A stretch of DNA of 64,000 nucleotides from Buddleja alternifolia (taxonomy: Eukaryota > Streptophyta > Magnoliopsida > Lamiales > Scrophulariaceae). The notes under the pieces are model-generated. The model did no database searches. It was not told where the DNA came from and saw nothing but the letters and a program-made list of their open reading frames with translations. Within the stretch, counting starts at the first letter, position 1; each line of letters starts with the position of its first letter. The stretch spans positions 8,776,046 to 8,840,045 of the forward strand of contig CM033393.1 in assembly GCA_019426215.1 (NCBI GenBank), in the 5' to 3' direction. Positions 32,410 to 43,769 of the stretch are shown piece by piece. The translations under genes were made by a program, and so were the position numbers.

Positions 32410-32880
32410 ACCAAGTGGCACACCAAGGCCTACATGGGGAGGCCAATAGGCGCCTTTTATGGGCTAATTTGAGCCCAAGGTATTAACTTAAATGATATAA
32501 ATATATCATATTATTTAATACCTAGGGAAAACAGTCATAACTTACTGAAGCCACAAGAAAAGAAATCGTCACCCTCTCACTCTCCTAGCCATCGGTCATC
32601 ACCAAGAAAGAGGAGTTTTTTCTCATCAAGTTTTTTGGCGAGACAATTTAGAGGCAGAACAATTGGACTGCTCGGATCATCTAGTTTTCAACTGGATTAA
32701 TTTCGCGAAGAAGTTGAAGGATTCAAGCTCGTGAGTTTCTCCAACCACTTCGCTACAACGAGTAAAGTTCATTTTACCCTAGCGTACATACGTCTGATAA
32801 AACCCCGGGATTGATCCTGTTATGGGGAAATCCAATAAAAATTTAAATTCCGTTTCCACTGCGTTTGGCTATTTTCCCCC
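32410..32880 (+). repeat. Copia 5' LTR-like region
   Basis: Non-coding, with the GTTTCCACTGCGTTTGG near-end typical of TNT1-like LTRs and a primer-site-like TGGTATCAAG at about 32886. The left border was not resolved because it meets the CACTA leader fragment. Confidence 0.5.
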
Positions 32881-32889
32881 AATAGTGGT

Positions 32890-34290
32890 ATCAAGTATGG
32901 AAACAAAAAAGGAACTCTCTTCTGTGGTGAGCTGGGCCACTGGAGAAGGGATTGTCCTAATCGAGGCAGGACTAAACGTATGGAACTTTTTGTTTTAGAA
33001 ACCAATTGTTCTATAATTGTTTTTTCCACTTCGTCGATACTTGATTCTGGAGCTAGTGCTCACGTTTGTGTAATGAATCAGGATCTGCAGCGAAGCAGAA
33101 AGCTGGTGTATGGAGAGGTGCTGATCAGTTTTGGCAGCGGATAGAGTGTCACATCTTCTCGCATTGGATCAACTTTTTTATGTTTATCATCTGGATATGA
33201 TTTAAATTTAGAGGATGTTTTGGTTTTGCCCAATGGGCTTAAGAACATTATTTCAATTCCTATGTTGGTTAGGAATAATTATGTTTTTAATTTTATTAAC
33301 AGTACTTGCAGCATTTTATTGAATGATAATATTGTTGGCACTGCTACTTTAGTCAATAGCCTCTATTATTTCAACATGCAAAATGAATGTGTTGTAAATG
33401 TTATCTCAAAGAAGCGCTATAGGCAAAGTACTAACCTAAGCTGAAAGTGGCATCTAAGACTAGGCTATGCTGGAGAGCGAAAGATACACAAGATAGAGAA
33501 AGATGGGTTGATTGACCCATTGGGATCGGATCCCTATCCAACTTGTGAATCTTGCCTCAAAGGCAAAATGGCTAGATCTCCCTTCACCAGGACTTTTGAA
33601 ATAGCCACTGAAGTATTAAGACTTGTGCACAGACGTTTGTGGACCATTTGGAGAAATGGCTCATGGAGGCTTTCACTATTTCATTACTTTCACTGATGAC
33701 CATTCAAGGTATGGTCTTGTGCATCTAATGAAATATAAGTCTGAATCATTTGATAAGTTCAAAGAATTTAAGGTTTTGGTGGAAAAAATACTAGTCATCA
33801 TATAAGGACACTGCGATCGGATCGTGGAGGTGAATATATGAGTAACGAGTTTGATCTGTTCCTAAATGAACATGGGATAATATTGCAACTCACACCACCA
33901 GCAAATCCACAACTGAATGGGGTAGTAGAGCATAAGAATCGAACGCTTTTGGATATGGTTCAATATATGCTCAGCAACATTGATTTACCCATCTTCTTGT
34001 GGGGACATGCACTCCTTACGGCTATTCGTATCTTGAATAGATGTCCTTCCAAATCTGTTCCTAAGACTCCATATGAGATATGGAGAAATACAAAACCAAA
34101 CCATTAGTACGTTAGGGTTTGGGGATGCCCTGCCTACATCAAAAAGACAAAGACAGAGAAATTGGAAGCAAGGTCTTTTAAAGGACGTTTCATTGATTTT
34201 TCAGAAGATTCTATGGGATACCTATTCTACATGTAAGATGATCAAAGGATCATTGTTGCACTGCAAATGCACTTTCTAGAAGATGAATTC
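32890..34290 (+). pseudogene. Copia gag end, protease and integrase, broken
   Basis: A partial zinc knuckle (CGELGHWRRDC) near 32920 lacks its first Cys. LDSGASAHV near 33044 is the copia protease active site. An integrase zinc-binding end (CESCLKGKM, near 33545) and core follow, with DDHSRYG (near 33690) and [16 protein letters not shown] (near 33900), the latter carrying the catalytic Glu. Stops and frameshifts occur near 33140, 33440, 33620 and 33800. The encoded polyprotein would cleave itself and integrate cDNA, but this copy is dead. Confidence 0.8.
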
Positions 34291-34627
34291 ACTCAAGACG
34301 GTGGTGCAGATAGAAAGATTGTTCTCAATGAACAAGATGAAACACCCAGGGAGACCACTATTCAAGAAACACACACTGAACCTGACGAAACACAACCAAC
34401 ATTGTGAAGATCTGGTAGAGTACCACATCAACCTGATAGATACTATGGGTACCTGCTACAAGAGGAACAGGGTGTCCACACTATAGCAGTGGGACTTCGT
34501 GGGGACGACCCTTCTACTTATGATCAAGCAATGATGGACATCGATTTTGCAAAGTGGCGAGTAGCTATGTAGGCAGAGATCAACTCGATGCATTTCAACC
34601 AGGTCTGCACTCTGGTAGATCGTCCTG

Positions 34628-35320
34628 ATGGCATTGCACCTATACGGTGTAAGTGGATATAAGAGGAAGATAGGCCCAGATGGAAGAGTTGATACATACA
34701 AGGCAAGACTTGTAGCAAAAGGTTATAGTCAAAAAGGAAGAATTGACTACCAAGAGACCCTTTCACATGTGGCAAAGATCAAGCCTATTCAAATTCTGCT
34801 CGTAATAGCTGCACACTTGGACTATGAGATATGGGAGATGGATGTAAAGACGGATTTCCTAAATGGATTCCTTGAAGAAGATAGCTATATGGAGCAGCCT
34901 AAAGGCTTTGCATCTGGGTCTAATATTCATAAGGTGTGCAAGTTTAAGAGATCCATTTATGGACTTAAGCAAGCCTCTAGGTGGAATATACATTTTGACG
35001 AAGCAGTCAAAGGATTTGACTTTATCAAAAATGAAGATGAACTATGTGTTTACAAGAAGGTTAGTGGGAGTAAAATCACTTTCCTTGTCTTATATGTGGA
35101 TGACATTCTACTCATAGGAAATAATGTAGGAATGCTCACATCAGTTAAGAGATGGCTTTCAAATACATTCTCCATGAAACACTTTGGAGAAGCGACCTAT
35201 ATTCTAGGGATTTGTATCTATAGAGATAGAACAAATAGAACGATAGGACTTTCCGAAGCCCTTTACTTAGAGAAAGTCCTAAAGAGATTTAGGATGGAAG
35301 ATTCTAAGAATGGATTATAA
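34628..35320 (+). pseudogene. Copia reverse transcriptase, 3' end lost
   Basis: 230 open codons. Motifs include TYKARLVAKGYSQ, MDVKTDFLNG (residues 71-80), SIYGLKQASR and the catalytic YVDD (156-159, 35093-35104). It ends after FRMEDSKNGL, where related elements continue toward RNase H. The final bases are already next to the fused Sirevirus sequence, so RNase H and the 3' LTR were lost at the junction near 35325. The open frame starts inside the domain. Confidence 0.85.
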
Positions 35321-35933
35321 GAAGGTTTCCAACTCAGCAGTTGAGCGTATAGCTGCTCAAGTAACTCTCCTGATAGATGAAGTAAAGCTTCTTCGCAAAG
35401 AACTTTCCGAGATTCGCTCTTCCAAAGCACCTCTTGATACTGATGTCAAGAAGGGGGAAAAGGGTAAGTCCAAGAGCTTGGCAAGCTTTGATGACAAGCG
35501 CTGGGATGATCTCCAAAATGTTATTCAATCGATCCACCAGGCTATCCTCAAGAAGCGTAAACCTCATTTTTATAGAGGTTACCCAATTCCAGACTTCTCA
35601 GTTGAGCTACTTGAAGAGTTAGGAATTCCGCCGTTTGCCGCTTATGTTCCCATTAACATCCATCCAAATAGAGCCCCAGTCACGAGATCTTATGAGATTT
35701 TTAAAGAACTTTTGTGTGAACTGGGAATCGACAATGCAATCTGGCACAAACGCCTCCACAATTTTGAGGAGTTGGCTGAAAGAATGGGACATGTACAATT
35801 TGCCAACAACACTCACAAAAAGATGAGGGAAGCAAAAGACAGGTTATGGAAGTTTGCGGAGATGCTCTTCAAACAAGAGAAGAAGCAAGATCCGAAGACA
35901 CCTCAATCTTCCTCAGTCAAGAGAAAGCGCTAA
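35310..35933 (+). CDS. Sirevirus-type ORF3 C-terminal fragment (element 1)
   Basis: About 200 open codons, truncated at the 5' end by fusion to copia sequence; the ATG at 35310 belongs to the copia side. Features: a helical segment (AAQVTLLIDEVKLLRKEL), a KKGEKGKSK basic stretch, KRKPHFYRGYPIPDF, and a Lys/Arg-rich end (SVKRKR). The same region in element 2 (62605-63215) carries stops, so this copy preserves the better reading of the C-terminus. Function unknown; position after pol matches the env-like or extra ORF reported in some Sireviruses. Confidence 0.6.
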   Translation: MDYKKVSNSAVERIAAQVTLLIDEVKLLRKELSEIRSSKAPLDTDVKKGEKGKSKSLASFDDKRWDDLQNVIQSIHQAILKKRKPHFYRGYPIPDFSVELLEELGIPPFAAYVPINIHPNRAPVTRSYEIFKELLCELGIDNAIWHKRLHNFEELAERMGHVQFANNTHKKMREAKDRLWKFAEMLFKQEKKQDPKTPQSSSVKRKR

Positions 35934-36171
35934 AAGCTTTATTTTTCAAAATTTTTTTAGGTGCTTCATGTTTTTATGTTTCCTTGTAACTCTTTGTACT
36001 TAACGATATATTCAACGAATGAATTTGCTGAAACATCTCGTTTTTGGCTATATATACTAACTTATAGCTAACTTCTAACATTTAAACGCTAACTTTGTAT
36101 TATCTTTGGTAACCTCTCTAGCTCTTGGACTATAAGAGTTAAGGTCTTGACATCATCAAAAAGGGGGAATT
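35325..36171 (+). mobile_element. Sirevirus-type element 1, 3' end only
   Basis: From about 35325 the sequence is homologous to 62605-63459, the end of ORF3 and 3' untranslated region of the second Sirevirus-type element, and ends in the polypurine tract AAAAAGGGGGAATT before an LTR at 36172. All sequence 5' of this point is gone, replaced by the copia fragment. Confidence 0.8.
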
Positions 36172-36188
36172 TGTTAGTAAATTTCATA

Positions 36189-39100
36189 GGGAAAATTAGT
36201 GTTTAAGGGATAGGAAGTTTTCAATTTTATAAAGACACAATAATTTTGAACTATTTAGTAAGAAGGGACTCCTAACTCTTAAATTTCATTAAAAAGATAA
36301 TTTTACTAAGAGCACACCTATTTTTTTTATTATTACATATACAATAACTAGAACCACACACATACTCAAGCAAAATTAGATAGATTGTGCACAACAAAAT
36401 TACAAGATCTAGGAATTTTCTTCATTTCCATCTCGGCCAGCCATCCAAAATGCTCCTCACATCACATATTTTCTGTTTATATAGCCAATCTAGTTCCATC
36501 ATTTGGTTGTCGATCATTTGGATTGCATTTAAAGAGTCACTTTCAGTGAACACATATGAATAATTTAGATTGGCAATCCTTTACCTGGGGTCAAATGAAT
36601 GCACCTGTATAAACAAGTCTCTACCTAAGATGCCAGGCGTCATTGTTCCTGAGGACATCATCCTAGGTTTAGCTTCACAATATTACATTATTAATGCCAC
36701 TAGATATTGATATTGGTGCATAAATTAGAAAATTATGATCTTGCAAAGTGTATACATGTACAACCAAATTTACAAGACAAAAAGAAAATGTAAATATCAA
36801 TTTCAAATATAAGTTCCAAATTCAATAATAAAATGCAATGTCACAAAGAAAATATAACGACTTAATTTTAGAAATTAATATCATCAATTGTACAAAGAAT
36901 TTAAGGATAAATGCATCAAATAGGTTCCTTGCAAGTTGATTTATTGTGCCCGATTTGATTGCAACGAGAACATCGCAAAGCACTTGCGCTCATAAATTGG
37001 GACTCAATTCTTCTTTTACATGGCCTTCCAGGAGCTCGCTTTGTTTTGGGGGGAAGCAATCCAGTCATTCCTTGGGAGCTAGAGCTAGAAAACATGTCAG
37101 TAGTTTCACAAAAGACAACATTCGTATCTGGCATATGACTTGTTGGAATACTTGACATGAGTTCCGAGTATATTTTTTCTTGTCTCTCTTTTGTACCAAT
37201 TGGCGACACAATCATAAACATTTAAATTTTCTAGTGTAATGGCACGACATGCATGTGGACATGGAATACCACTCATTTGCCCTTCTTGACATGTGCAAGT
37301 TTCATTGTTAAAGTTAACTACAACATTTCCATTTCGCCTTTCACTTACTTCAACTTCATAAGGAGGTCTAGGTGATGCAAGCAATCCTTGTCAAAAACTT
37401 TGATTCTCAATAATTTTTTTCTCAATCTTATTCCCTACTGGAATTTTCCAATTGTGCATGTCATCCACTTTATTTAGCAAAAGTCTAGCATAATTCTTGC
37501 AATGTGCTTGCATCATTTTTCCAATTGGTAAAAATCTATCTTCTCCCATCCATGCATTGAACGACTCAGCTGGATTTGTGTTCATACGATCCCAACGAGG
37601 CTTGAGAAATAATGCATTAGACCAATGCTCTGGACCATTAGCAACTACCCAATCATACAAGTAAGGATGGAAGTTTTTCATTCTCACTAAAGCATGGCTA
37701 TATTTCTCTATGGTTCTCGCATAAGCAATATCATCCAAATTCTTGAGGGCTCTAGCTTTTGCAGCACTTTGTAATTTAAAGTGGGGATTTCGATTGATAT
37801 AAGCACCAAAATTTTCTTTCACGTGTCGGTAGCAATATGCATGATTCTTCGAACTAAATAGTTCATTTATCACCGAAATGATTGCTCGATTTCTATCAGA
37901 GATGATAATGACCTCAGAGTTAGATACTACATCCTTCAAGTGCTTTAAAAACCAAAACCAATCTTATTCATTTTCTCCAACTACTACACCATAAGCAATT
38001 GGGTACAAACCATTATTGGCATCTAATGCGGAAGCTGCCAATAATGTACCGCGATATGGACCACTTAAGTGACATCCATCGATAAAAACTAGCGGTCTAC
38101 ATCCAATAGTAAAACCATGAATAGAGCATGCATATGCCACAAAAAGTTGCTTAAAGGTACCATCATCATAGCACAACCATTCAGCAATAGTACCTGGCAT
38201 AACCTCCTTCAATCTATTGCAAAAACCAAGGTATTACCCTATAAGAGTCTTCTACATTTCCATCTAGCATTTGTTTCGCTCTCTCCTTTGTTGCCCATGC
38301 TTGATGGTACGACATCTTTAGTTGATGATCACCCCATACATCATGATAATTTTGTTTTGGAAGATAACTATAATTACTAGATATCTTATCAGAAACAATG
38401 TCTCCCATTAACTTTGAACTAAACCTCGGTTTGAAATTTATTAAATCTGCAGGTGAATGTGAATGAAAATTATTGAATTTCTTTATTGAAACACTCTTTG
38501 ATCCACCATCGTGTCCAGCAGATATTTTCCAAGGGCAACCCTCCATGACACATTGGATGCTCATGTATCTTGCTCTATTATGATTAAATTTGTATGAGAA
38601 TCTGTGAGCAATTGAGTATTTATATATTGCCAAACGAAATGCTTCTGCATTCTCAAAAGCTTGTCCTTCACCGACAATTATGTCATCCCAAACAGAACAA
38701 GCATGAGGTATCAATCTATCTCCATATGACACCATATCAGTTGACAAGGCTCCGCTGGATTCATTTTTAGTAGGTTGCGTTCCTTGAATGGTACTAGGTA
38801 AACACCTGTTAGCAAGATTTTTTTCATTATTATTGGATAAAAGAGTATTATAAATACATAATTGTTGCTCTTCTTTCGAGAGAAAAATACCTGTTGTTTT
38901 GTGCATTACTTGAAGTATAGGCATGAATATCTCTAGTGCTTGATACATAAATATGTGCAAATTTATCATTGAGTTCCATTAGTGTATCAAGTCCAGCTTG
39001 ATCCTTCAACAATGTTAGTTGATTTGGAGCATATTTAACGGAGAAGTGCACTACTTTTTCATCTGGTTCAGTTCCTAGTCGCCTAAATACCATTGTCTTA

Positions 39101-40003
39101 AATTCTTCATAACATATATTCGCATGCACGTATATGTGATCAGTTACACCACCCTTATATATCAAGGAACCATCGGGACTCGTTTTATTTCTTCCACCCC
39201 AATGACAAATACAAAATAATTGATTTCCTATTGATTCCATGTATCCTACATATAATCAATCAAAAATTAAGAAAACAAGATTCACACAAAATGGCTAGAA
39301 AAGTAATCAGTAGCTAAAAAATAAGATATACGCATAAAGACTAGAAATTAAAACATGTCAGTAGCATGAAAATATGTCAATTTATTAATGCAAGGACACA
39401 TGCACCATCTTTTTCATGAGTAACTATGATAGTATACTATTACTATATGCAACTTAGTTAAAACTTATAATGATATACATACATATATATACATATATAT
39501 AACCTTACATCCTAAACTCACTTTTACCAGTTATGCTCCTTCTTCCATAATTTATACTTATAATTAATCACTTGTCATTGTTAGTTTACATAATTATGCA
39601 TATAATTCTATTAGTTCATTGTAAAACGAACAGAATCAATCAAAAACAAAGAATTTTTTGTTCATAGTAAACCATTACACAATACATATCAGAGATAAAC
39701 ATTCAATATTATACTTTATTTGATACCAAAGAAACGTACTTGAAGAGGACATACAGATTTTGTGTTGACAAGAAAGAAGAAGAATGTTGTCGTTCTTGTA
39801 TGTGTTAGTTTTTCTTTTTTGTGATAAGAGACTTAGAATATTTAGGGCTACTCTAGAGAAAAGTATGTAAAGAGGTGTGCTCTTAGTAAAATTGTCTTCC
39901 TAATAAAATCTAATCATTAGGAGTCCCTTTTCATTAAATATCTCAAAATTATTGTGTCTTTATTAATTTGGGAACTTCCTATTCCCTAAACACTAATTTT
40001 CCC
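36189..40003 (-). mobile_element. MULE (Mutator-like) transposon with 9-bp TSD and MuDR-type transposase
   Basis: The terminal inverted repeats are about 150 bp long: GGGAAAATTAGTGTTTAAGG at the left and its close complement at the right. The 9-bp AATTTCATA is present on both sides (36180-36188 and 40004-40012). The element encodes a MuDR-type transposase on the minus strand. It sits inside a Sirevirus-type LTR 17 bp from its start. Confidence 0.9.
36916..39240 (-). pseudogene. MuDR-type transposase, interrupted by stops/frameshifts
   Basis: Order on the minus strand: an N-terminal PB1-like segment (39240-38848, IYVHANICYEEFKTMV); the MuDR DNA-binding domain (about 38690-38440, AFRLAIYKYSIAHRF...CPWKI); the MULE catalytic core with first Asp in VFIDGCHL (38080-38078), second Asp in IIISDRNRAI (37897-37895) and Glu in NPAESFNAW (37567-37565); a SWIM zinc finger (CTC...CPHAC, near 37300-37240); and a CCHC knuckle (CSRCNQIGHNKSTC) just before the stop at 36916. 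All catalytic residues remain. Breaks occur near 38900, 38214, 37950 (a TAA in the GENE..WFWF block), 37388 and 37150; some could be introns, but the TAA is a real stop. Confidence 0.85.
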
Positions 40004-40599
40004 AATTTCATATTAGAAGTTTTGATGATGACAAGATAGGTTTTATGTTAGACCCCAAAGATATGTAAGTTTACCTTTATTAGAATATGTATAAGCGTTT
40101 AAAGTTATCGAGTTGTAATTTTTTTCAAGGCTTTTATCTTTATGTCTTTAGACTAGAGTCCAGCGCTTGAGCTGTGATAGAATTCTAGGTGAGTCTATCA
40201 AAGTGAAATCGGAGATCAGCGTCTGAAAACCTTGGAGATGAAGAATTCTTGAAGCGGCTATCATAGCGCTTGAGAATCAATTTAGAACGATAAACGTCAC
40301 AAGCGCCTGTTGCTACCTGAATTCAATCCGAAGTCAATAAGCTATTTAAGGCAATCATCAATGGACATTTATTTCCAACGGAAAATAAATTCAAATGCTT
40401 TAAATGCTGGATAAGAGCATTAAATGTGATAAGGACTATTGACAGTACGAATAAGCTTTTCCATTAGCTGTCAACTCAAAGTAGGTCTGCTACCCACTCT
40501 GTGCTGCAGAATTTTCAGAAATGTCAGAAAAGACTGTTTCACGCGCCTCGTGCTCCACACGTTCCTGCATATGTCCAACGGACAAATCCCGAGAAAAGT

Positions 40600-40609
40600 C
40601 TATAAATAG
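40600..40609 (+). promoter_or_regulatory. TATA box of the Sirevirus-type LTR
   Basis: CTATAAATAG in the LTR, about 800 bp before its end. The same site is visible in the LTR fragment near 26896. It would drive plus-strand transcription of element 2. Confidence 0.55.
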
Positions 40610-41409
40610 ATACTCACAGCTCAAACCAAAAACCAAGAATTATTCACTTACGCTATTGAAATCAATATACATCCTCAAAGCTCAAAATCTCCATACCCAA
40701 AATCTTTTTGAGCTTTTACATCTCTACAGCCAAACCAATATCTCTTACATCTTTACAAGAAAAATCATCCTTTTATAGAGATATTTCAAAACTGTTTGAA
40801 CTTTTCAAATCAAACAAATCTTGATAAAACCCATCAACCTCTTCCATCTGAGTGACGAAGTCGTTGATAGACAAGCATTATTTCTGTGTGAAAGAAGCGT
40901 TGTCAGAAGCAGATCTTAGCCGAGTTGAAATCTTTGTGATCAGGGAACTCGAGATCAAGTCTTCATCAATTTGCTATTGTGTTGAAGTTGTCTTTGTAAA
41001 ACCTCGAAAATCATTTTAGTGGATTCCACCTATGTGGAAAGGAGTAGAAGGACGTAGCTGGGATTACATAAACCCAGTGAACCTTACAAATTCTTATGTC
41101 TTATTTACTTACTGTTTTATTGCTTTATTTATCACATCATACATTATCATAAAGCATACAATTATTGAACCACTAAGAGCAACTAAGCTATTTCGAAGCG
41201 CTTAATTTGTAGCATCATATAGACTTGTATTAATCTTCCGCTGTGTTAACCCTGATATAAATGTTGAGCGTCTGATCATTTTTGATCAAGCACTCAAAAC
41301 TATTGTCTAAGTTAAGTTTACAAACGCAATCTTAAAATTTTAAAAGAAATCAAAGGTCTATTCAACCCGCCCTTTTAGACCCTTTTATATGCCACTTGGG
41401 ACCAACAAG

Positions 41410-41423
41410 TGGTATCAGAGCGG
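41410..41423 (+). promoter_or_regulatory. Primer-binding site (initiator tRNA-Met)
   Basis: TGGTATCAGAGCGG lies two bases after the LTR end and is complementary to the 3' end of initiator tRNA-Met, the usual copia primer. Confidence 0.85.
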
Positions 41424-41504
41424 TTAAAGTTGAAATTTTAAAATTTCCAAGCATAACAGTTTGTTTAGATCCTTTTTCAAAACTAGCTACTTTAAAATTT
41501 TTCC

Positions 41505-42602
41505 ATGGCATTTGCTTAAGTTCCTAAATTGACAGAGTCAAACTATGACACATGGAAAGTTAAAGCATGTACATATCTTTATTCATGTGATGATGACATG
41601 TGCGATATTATTTCAGATGGACCTATTCATATATATAAGGTTATCACTAGAGCGCCTAGAGCCACAGACTAAACTCCGGATGGCTATGTGGAAAAGCCAA
41701 AGCAAAAATTGTCTCCAGATGAGCGTTGAAGAGCAAATTTGGACAATGTTGGTCGTAACGCTCTATATACGGCTATTGGTGATAATGACAACTTATTCAA
41801 CAAGATAAATTCGTGTAATACGACTAAGGAAATATGGGATAAGTTGGCTATGATTTGTGTTGGTTCAACACAGATTAAAGAGAACAAACTTTCAATTGCA
41901 AAGGAAAAGTTTAACAGTTTTAAGATGTTGCCTAACGAGACGCTAGAGCAATTGGACAAAAGCTTTACATCTCTTGTTACAGAACTTACATCTTTGGGAA
42001 TGGACTTACAAATCAGAGAAATGGTGGTTAAGATTTTCAGAAGTCTACCTAGTAGATTTTTGATGAAGACAACAGCAATGAGAGAATCGAACATGTTTGA
42101 TCTTCTAAGACCAGAAGATGCATTTTCAGAACTTAAAGCATTTGACTTTGAGTTAAATTCAGCCAGTGATGTTGTGAGCAGTCCGGTGATTGAGTCTGGA
42201 GCGCTTATAGCATCAATCAAGGGTAAATCGGGTAACAAGAGAAAGATTTCGAATATCAGTGAGGTTGAGAAACTAGCGCTGTTGAAAAGATTCAGAAAAT
42301 TCCTAAGATATGAAAAGAAAGGAAATAATCCTAAGCATCAAGGACAAAGTTCATATCAAGCGCCTGCTCCAATTCAACAGCAATATCAAGCACCTCAATA
42401 TTCTGCACCTTCTCCTTTAGCGCAGATTCAATATCAAACATCTCCAACTCAGAATCTCTCAGCACCTGTGGTCTCAAAACCACAAACTGCAAGTTTAACA
42501 AATGAACAAAAGATGAAAACTAATCTTTGCTATAATTGCAGGAAACCAGGGCACTACCAGGTAAATTGCCCTTATCCAAATGTATCTAAGCCCTCAAGGT
42601 AG
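41505..42602 (+). pseudogene. Sirevirus-type Gag
   Basis: The ATG at 41505 (MAFA) follows the primer site by about 80 bp but meets TAA four codons on, so it is dead as it stands. Copia-type gag features: NYDTWKVKACTYL near 41540, a helical capsid core at 41740-42170 (ALYTAIGDNDNLFNKI, KEIWDKLAMI, LPSRFLMKT), a Gln/Pro-rich linker, and a zinc knuckle CYNCRKPGHYQVNC (about 42528-42569; C-x2-C-x4-H-x4-C). A TAG closes the longest frame at 42600, but the same frame continues to 42926. Forms the RNA-packaging particle in live relatives. Confidence 0.8.
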
Positions 42603-43740
42603 GATTACATGGATAGAAACCAATTCAGGAGCGACCTTCGCCAACAAGGTTTGCTAGCGGAATCAGAATCAGCGTCCGCACCTGAATATTTGGAGTCTTC
42701 AGAGGGGAGTAGTGATGATGATGAGCCAATGGATGACTCAGCGCTTATTTGTCTCATGGCCAGAGATGATGAAGCATCTCCTGAGGTAATCAATGAATTA
42801 TCAATTCCTCTTTCTTATGATGAATTACTTGACAAAGTCAAAGAATATTATAATGATTGTCAAGTTGCCGCCAAACTATATCAAATCACTTTGATATCAT
42901 TTTATCGCTCAAAAGTGATAATGTGACGCTCAAGGCAGAGTTAAAAGTTCAGCAACAATGCGTTGAGAAGAAAAAATCACTTGAAAGTGATATAACCAAT
43001 TTGAAATGTGATCTTGATATAATAGTCAAAAGAAAAGTTGAGTTGATTGCTAAACTTGCTAAATCAGAGCAGCTCATCTCATCATTGTCTAAAGCATCAA
43101 GAAAGCTAGAAAATATGACTGAAGTAATAAGACTATTTGATGAAAAGACTTGTTTAGGATGCAATAAATTCAGTAAACAACCAAACAAATCTAATGTTAC
43201 GGCAAACAACAAAGAAAAGGGTGTATTCTTTGTTGAGAAAGGTTCAAAAAGTCAAACACCTATTGAACCAAGCGACAATGGTACGAGTCCAAATGAGAAA
43301 GCGAAAGCTGACTCGGGCAAGGGAAAGGCGAAAGCAAATGATTCACAAATAAAGGTTCATCCAAACGCTCCAAAGGCTAAGGAGAAACCTTCTACCAGTG
43401 AATCAAGCGCTAAGCGTCCAGCACCATAAGTGCACCCCAAGCCAGCGCCAAGGAAATACCAGCGTCAATATCCACAATGGTCTAGATCATATTATCGGTA
43501 CTATAATGATTATGACTATGACTATGATTATGATTATTATTATAATCGAGGATACTATTATACACCCAAAACGCACACACATCACACATCACACAACACA
43601 ATGTGAAACCCAAGAAGGTTAATCCCCTCGCAATGAAGATTAAGCAAATATAGGTTCCTAAAGTTCTAGTTCAAACTAACAGCGTTACCAATGTTAGAGG
43701 ACCCAAGCAACAATGGGTACCTAAACAGAAATAGAACTTC
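42603..43740 (+). pseudogene. Sirevirus-type Gag-Pol linker with coiled coil and DY repeat
   Basis: An acidic stretch (SSEGSSDDDEPMDDSALICLMA) is followed, after a frameshift near 42880, by a long heptad-like helix (about 42900-43110, with repeated LKAELK/LESDITNLK spacing) that should form a coiled coil. A Lys/Ser-rich segment and then an Asp-Tyr repeat (about 43500-43545, DYDYDYDYDYYY) follow. Coiled coils in gag-derived regions and Tyr-rich linkers before protease are known in Sireviruses. Stops at 42924 and 43427 break the frame. Confidence 0.6.
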
Positions 43741-43769
43741 CCTTTTAATTGCAGGTACCAAGAGCTAGA

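Larger units (their letters stand above)
32401..35325 (+). mobile_element. Ty1/copia retrotransposon, decayed
   Basis: An LTR-like stretch (about 32410-32880) ends in TTTCCACTGCG and runs into CCAATAGTGGTATCAA, a primer-site-like sequence for initiator tRNA-Met. It is followed almost at once by a gag zinc knuckle, then protease, integrase and reverse transcriptase on the plus strand, so most of gag has been deleted. The element stops after the reverse transcriptase at about 35325, where it is fused to the 3' end of a Sirevirus-type element. No 3' LTR is present. Confidence 0.8.
36172..41407 (+). repeat. Shared Sirevirus-type LTR, split by a MULE
   Basis: The LTR starts TGTTAGTAAATTTCATA at 36172, is interrupted at 36189-40003, resumes at 40013 with TTAGAAGTTTTGATGATGAC and ends ACCAACA at 41407. 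Without the insertion it is about 1.4 kb. It follows a polypurine tract and precedes a primer-binding site, so it serves as 3' LTR of element 1 and 5' LTR of element 2. The 3' LTR of element 2 (63460 onward) matches it with scattered differences. Confidence 0.85.
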
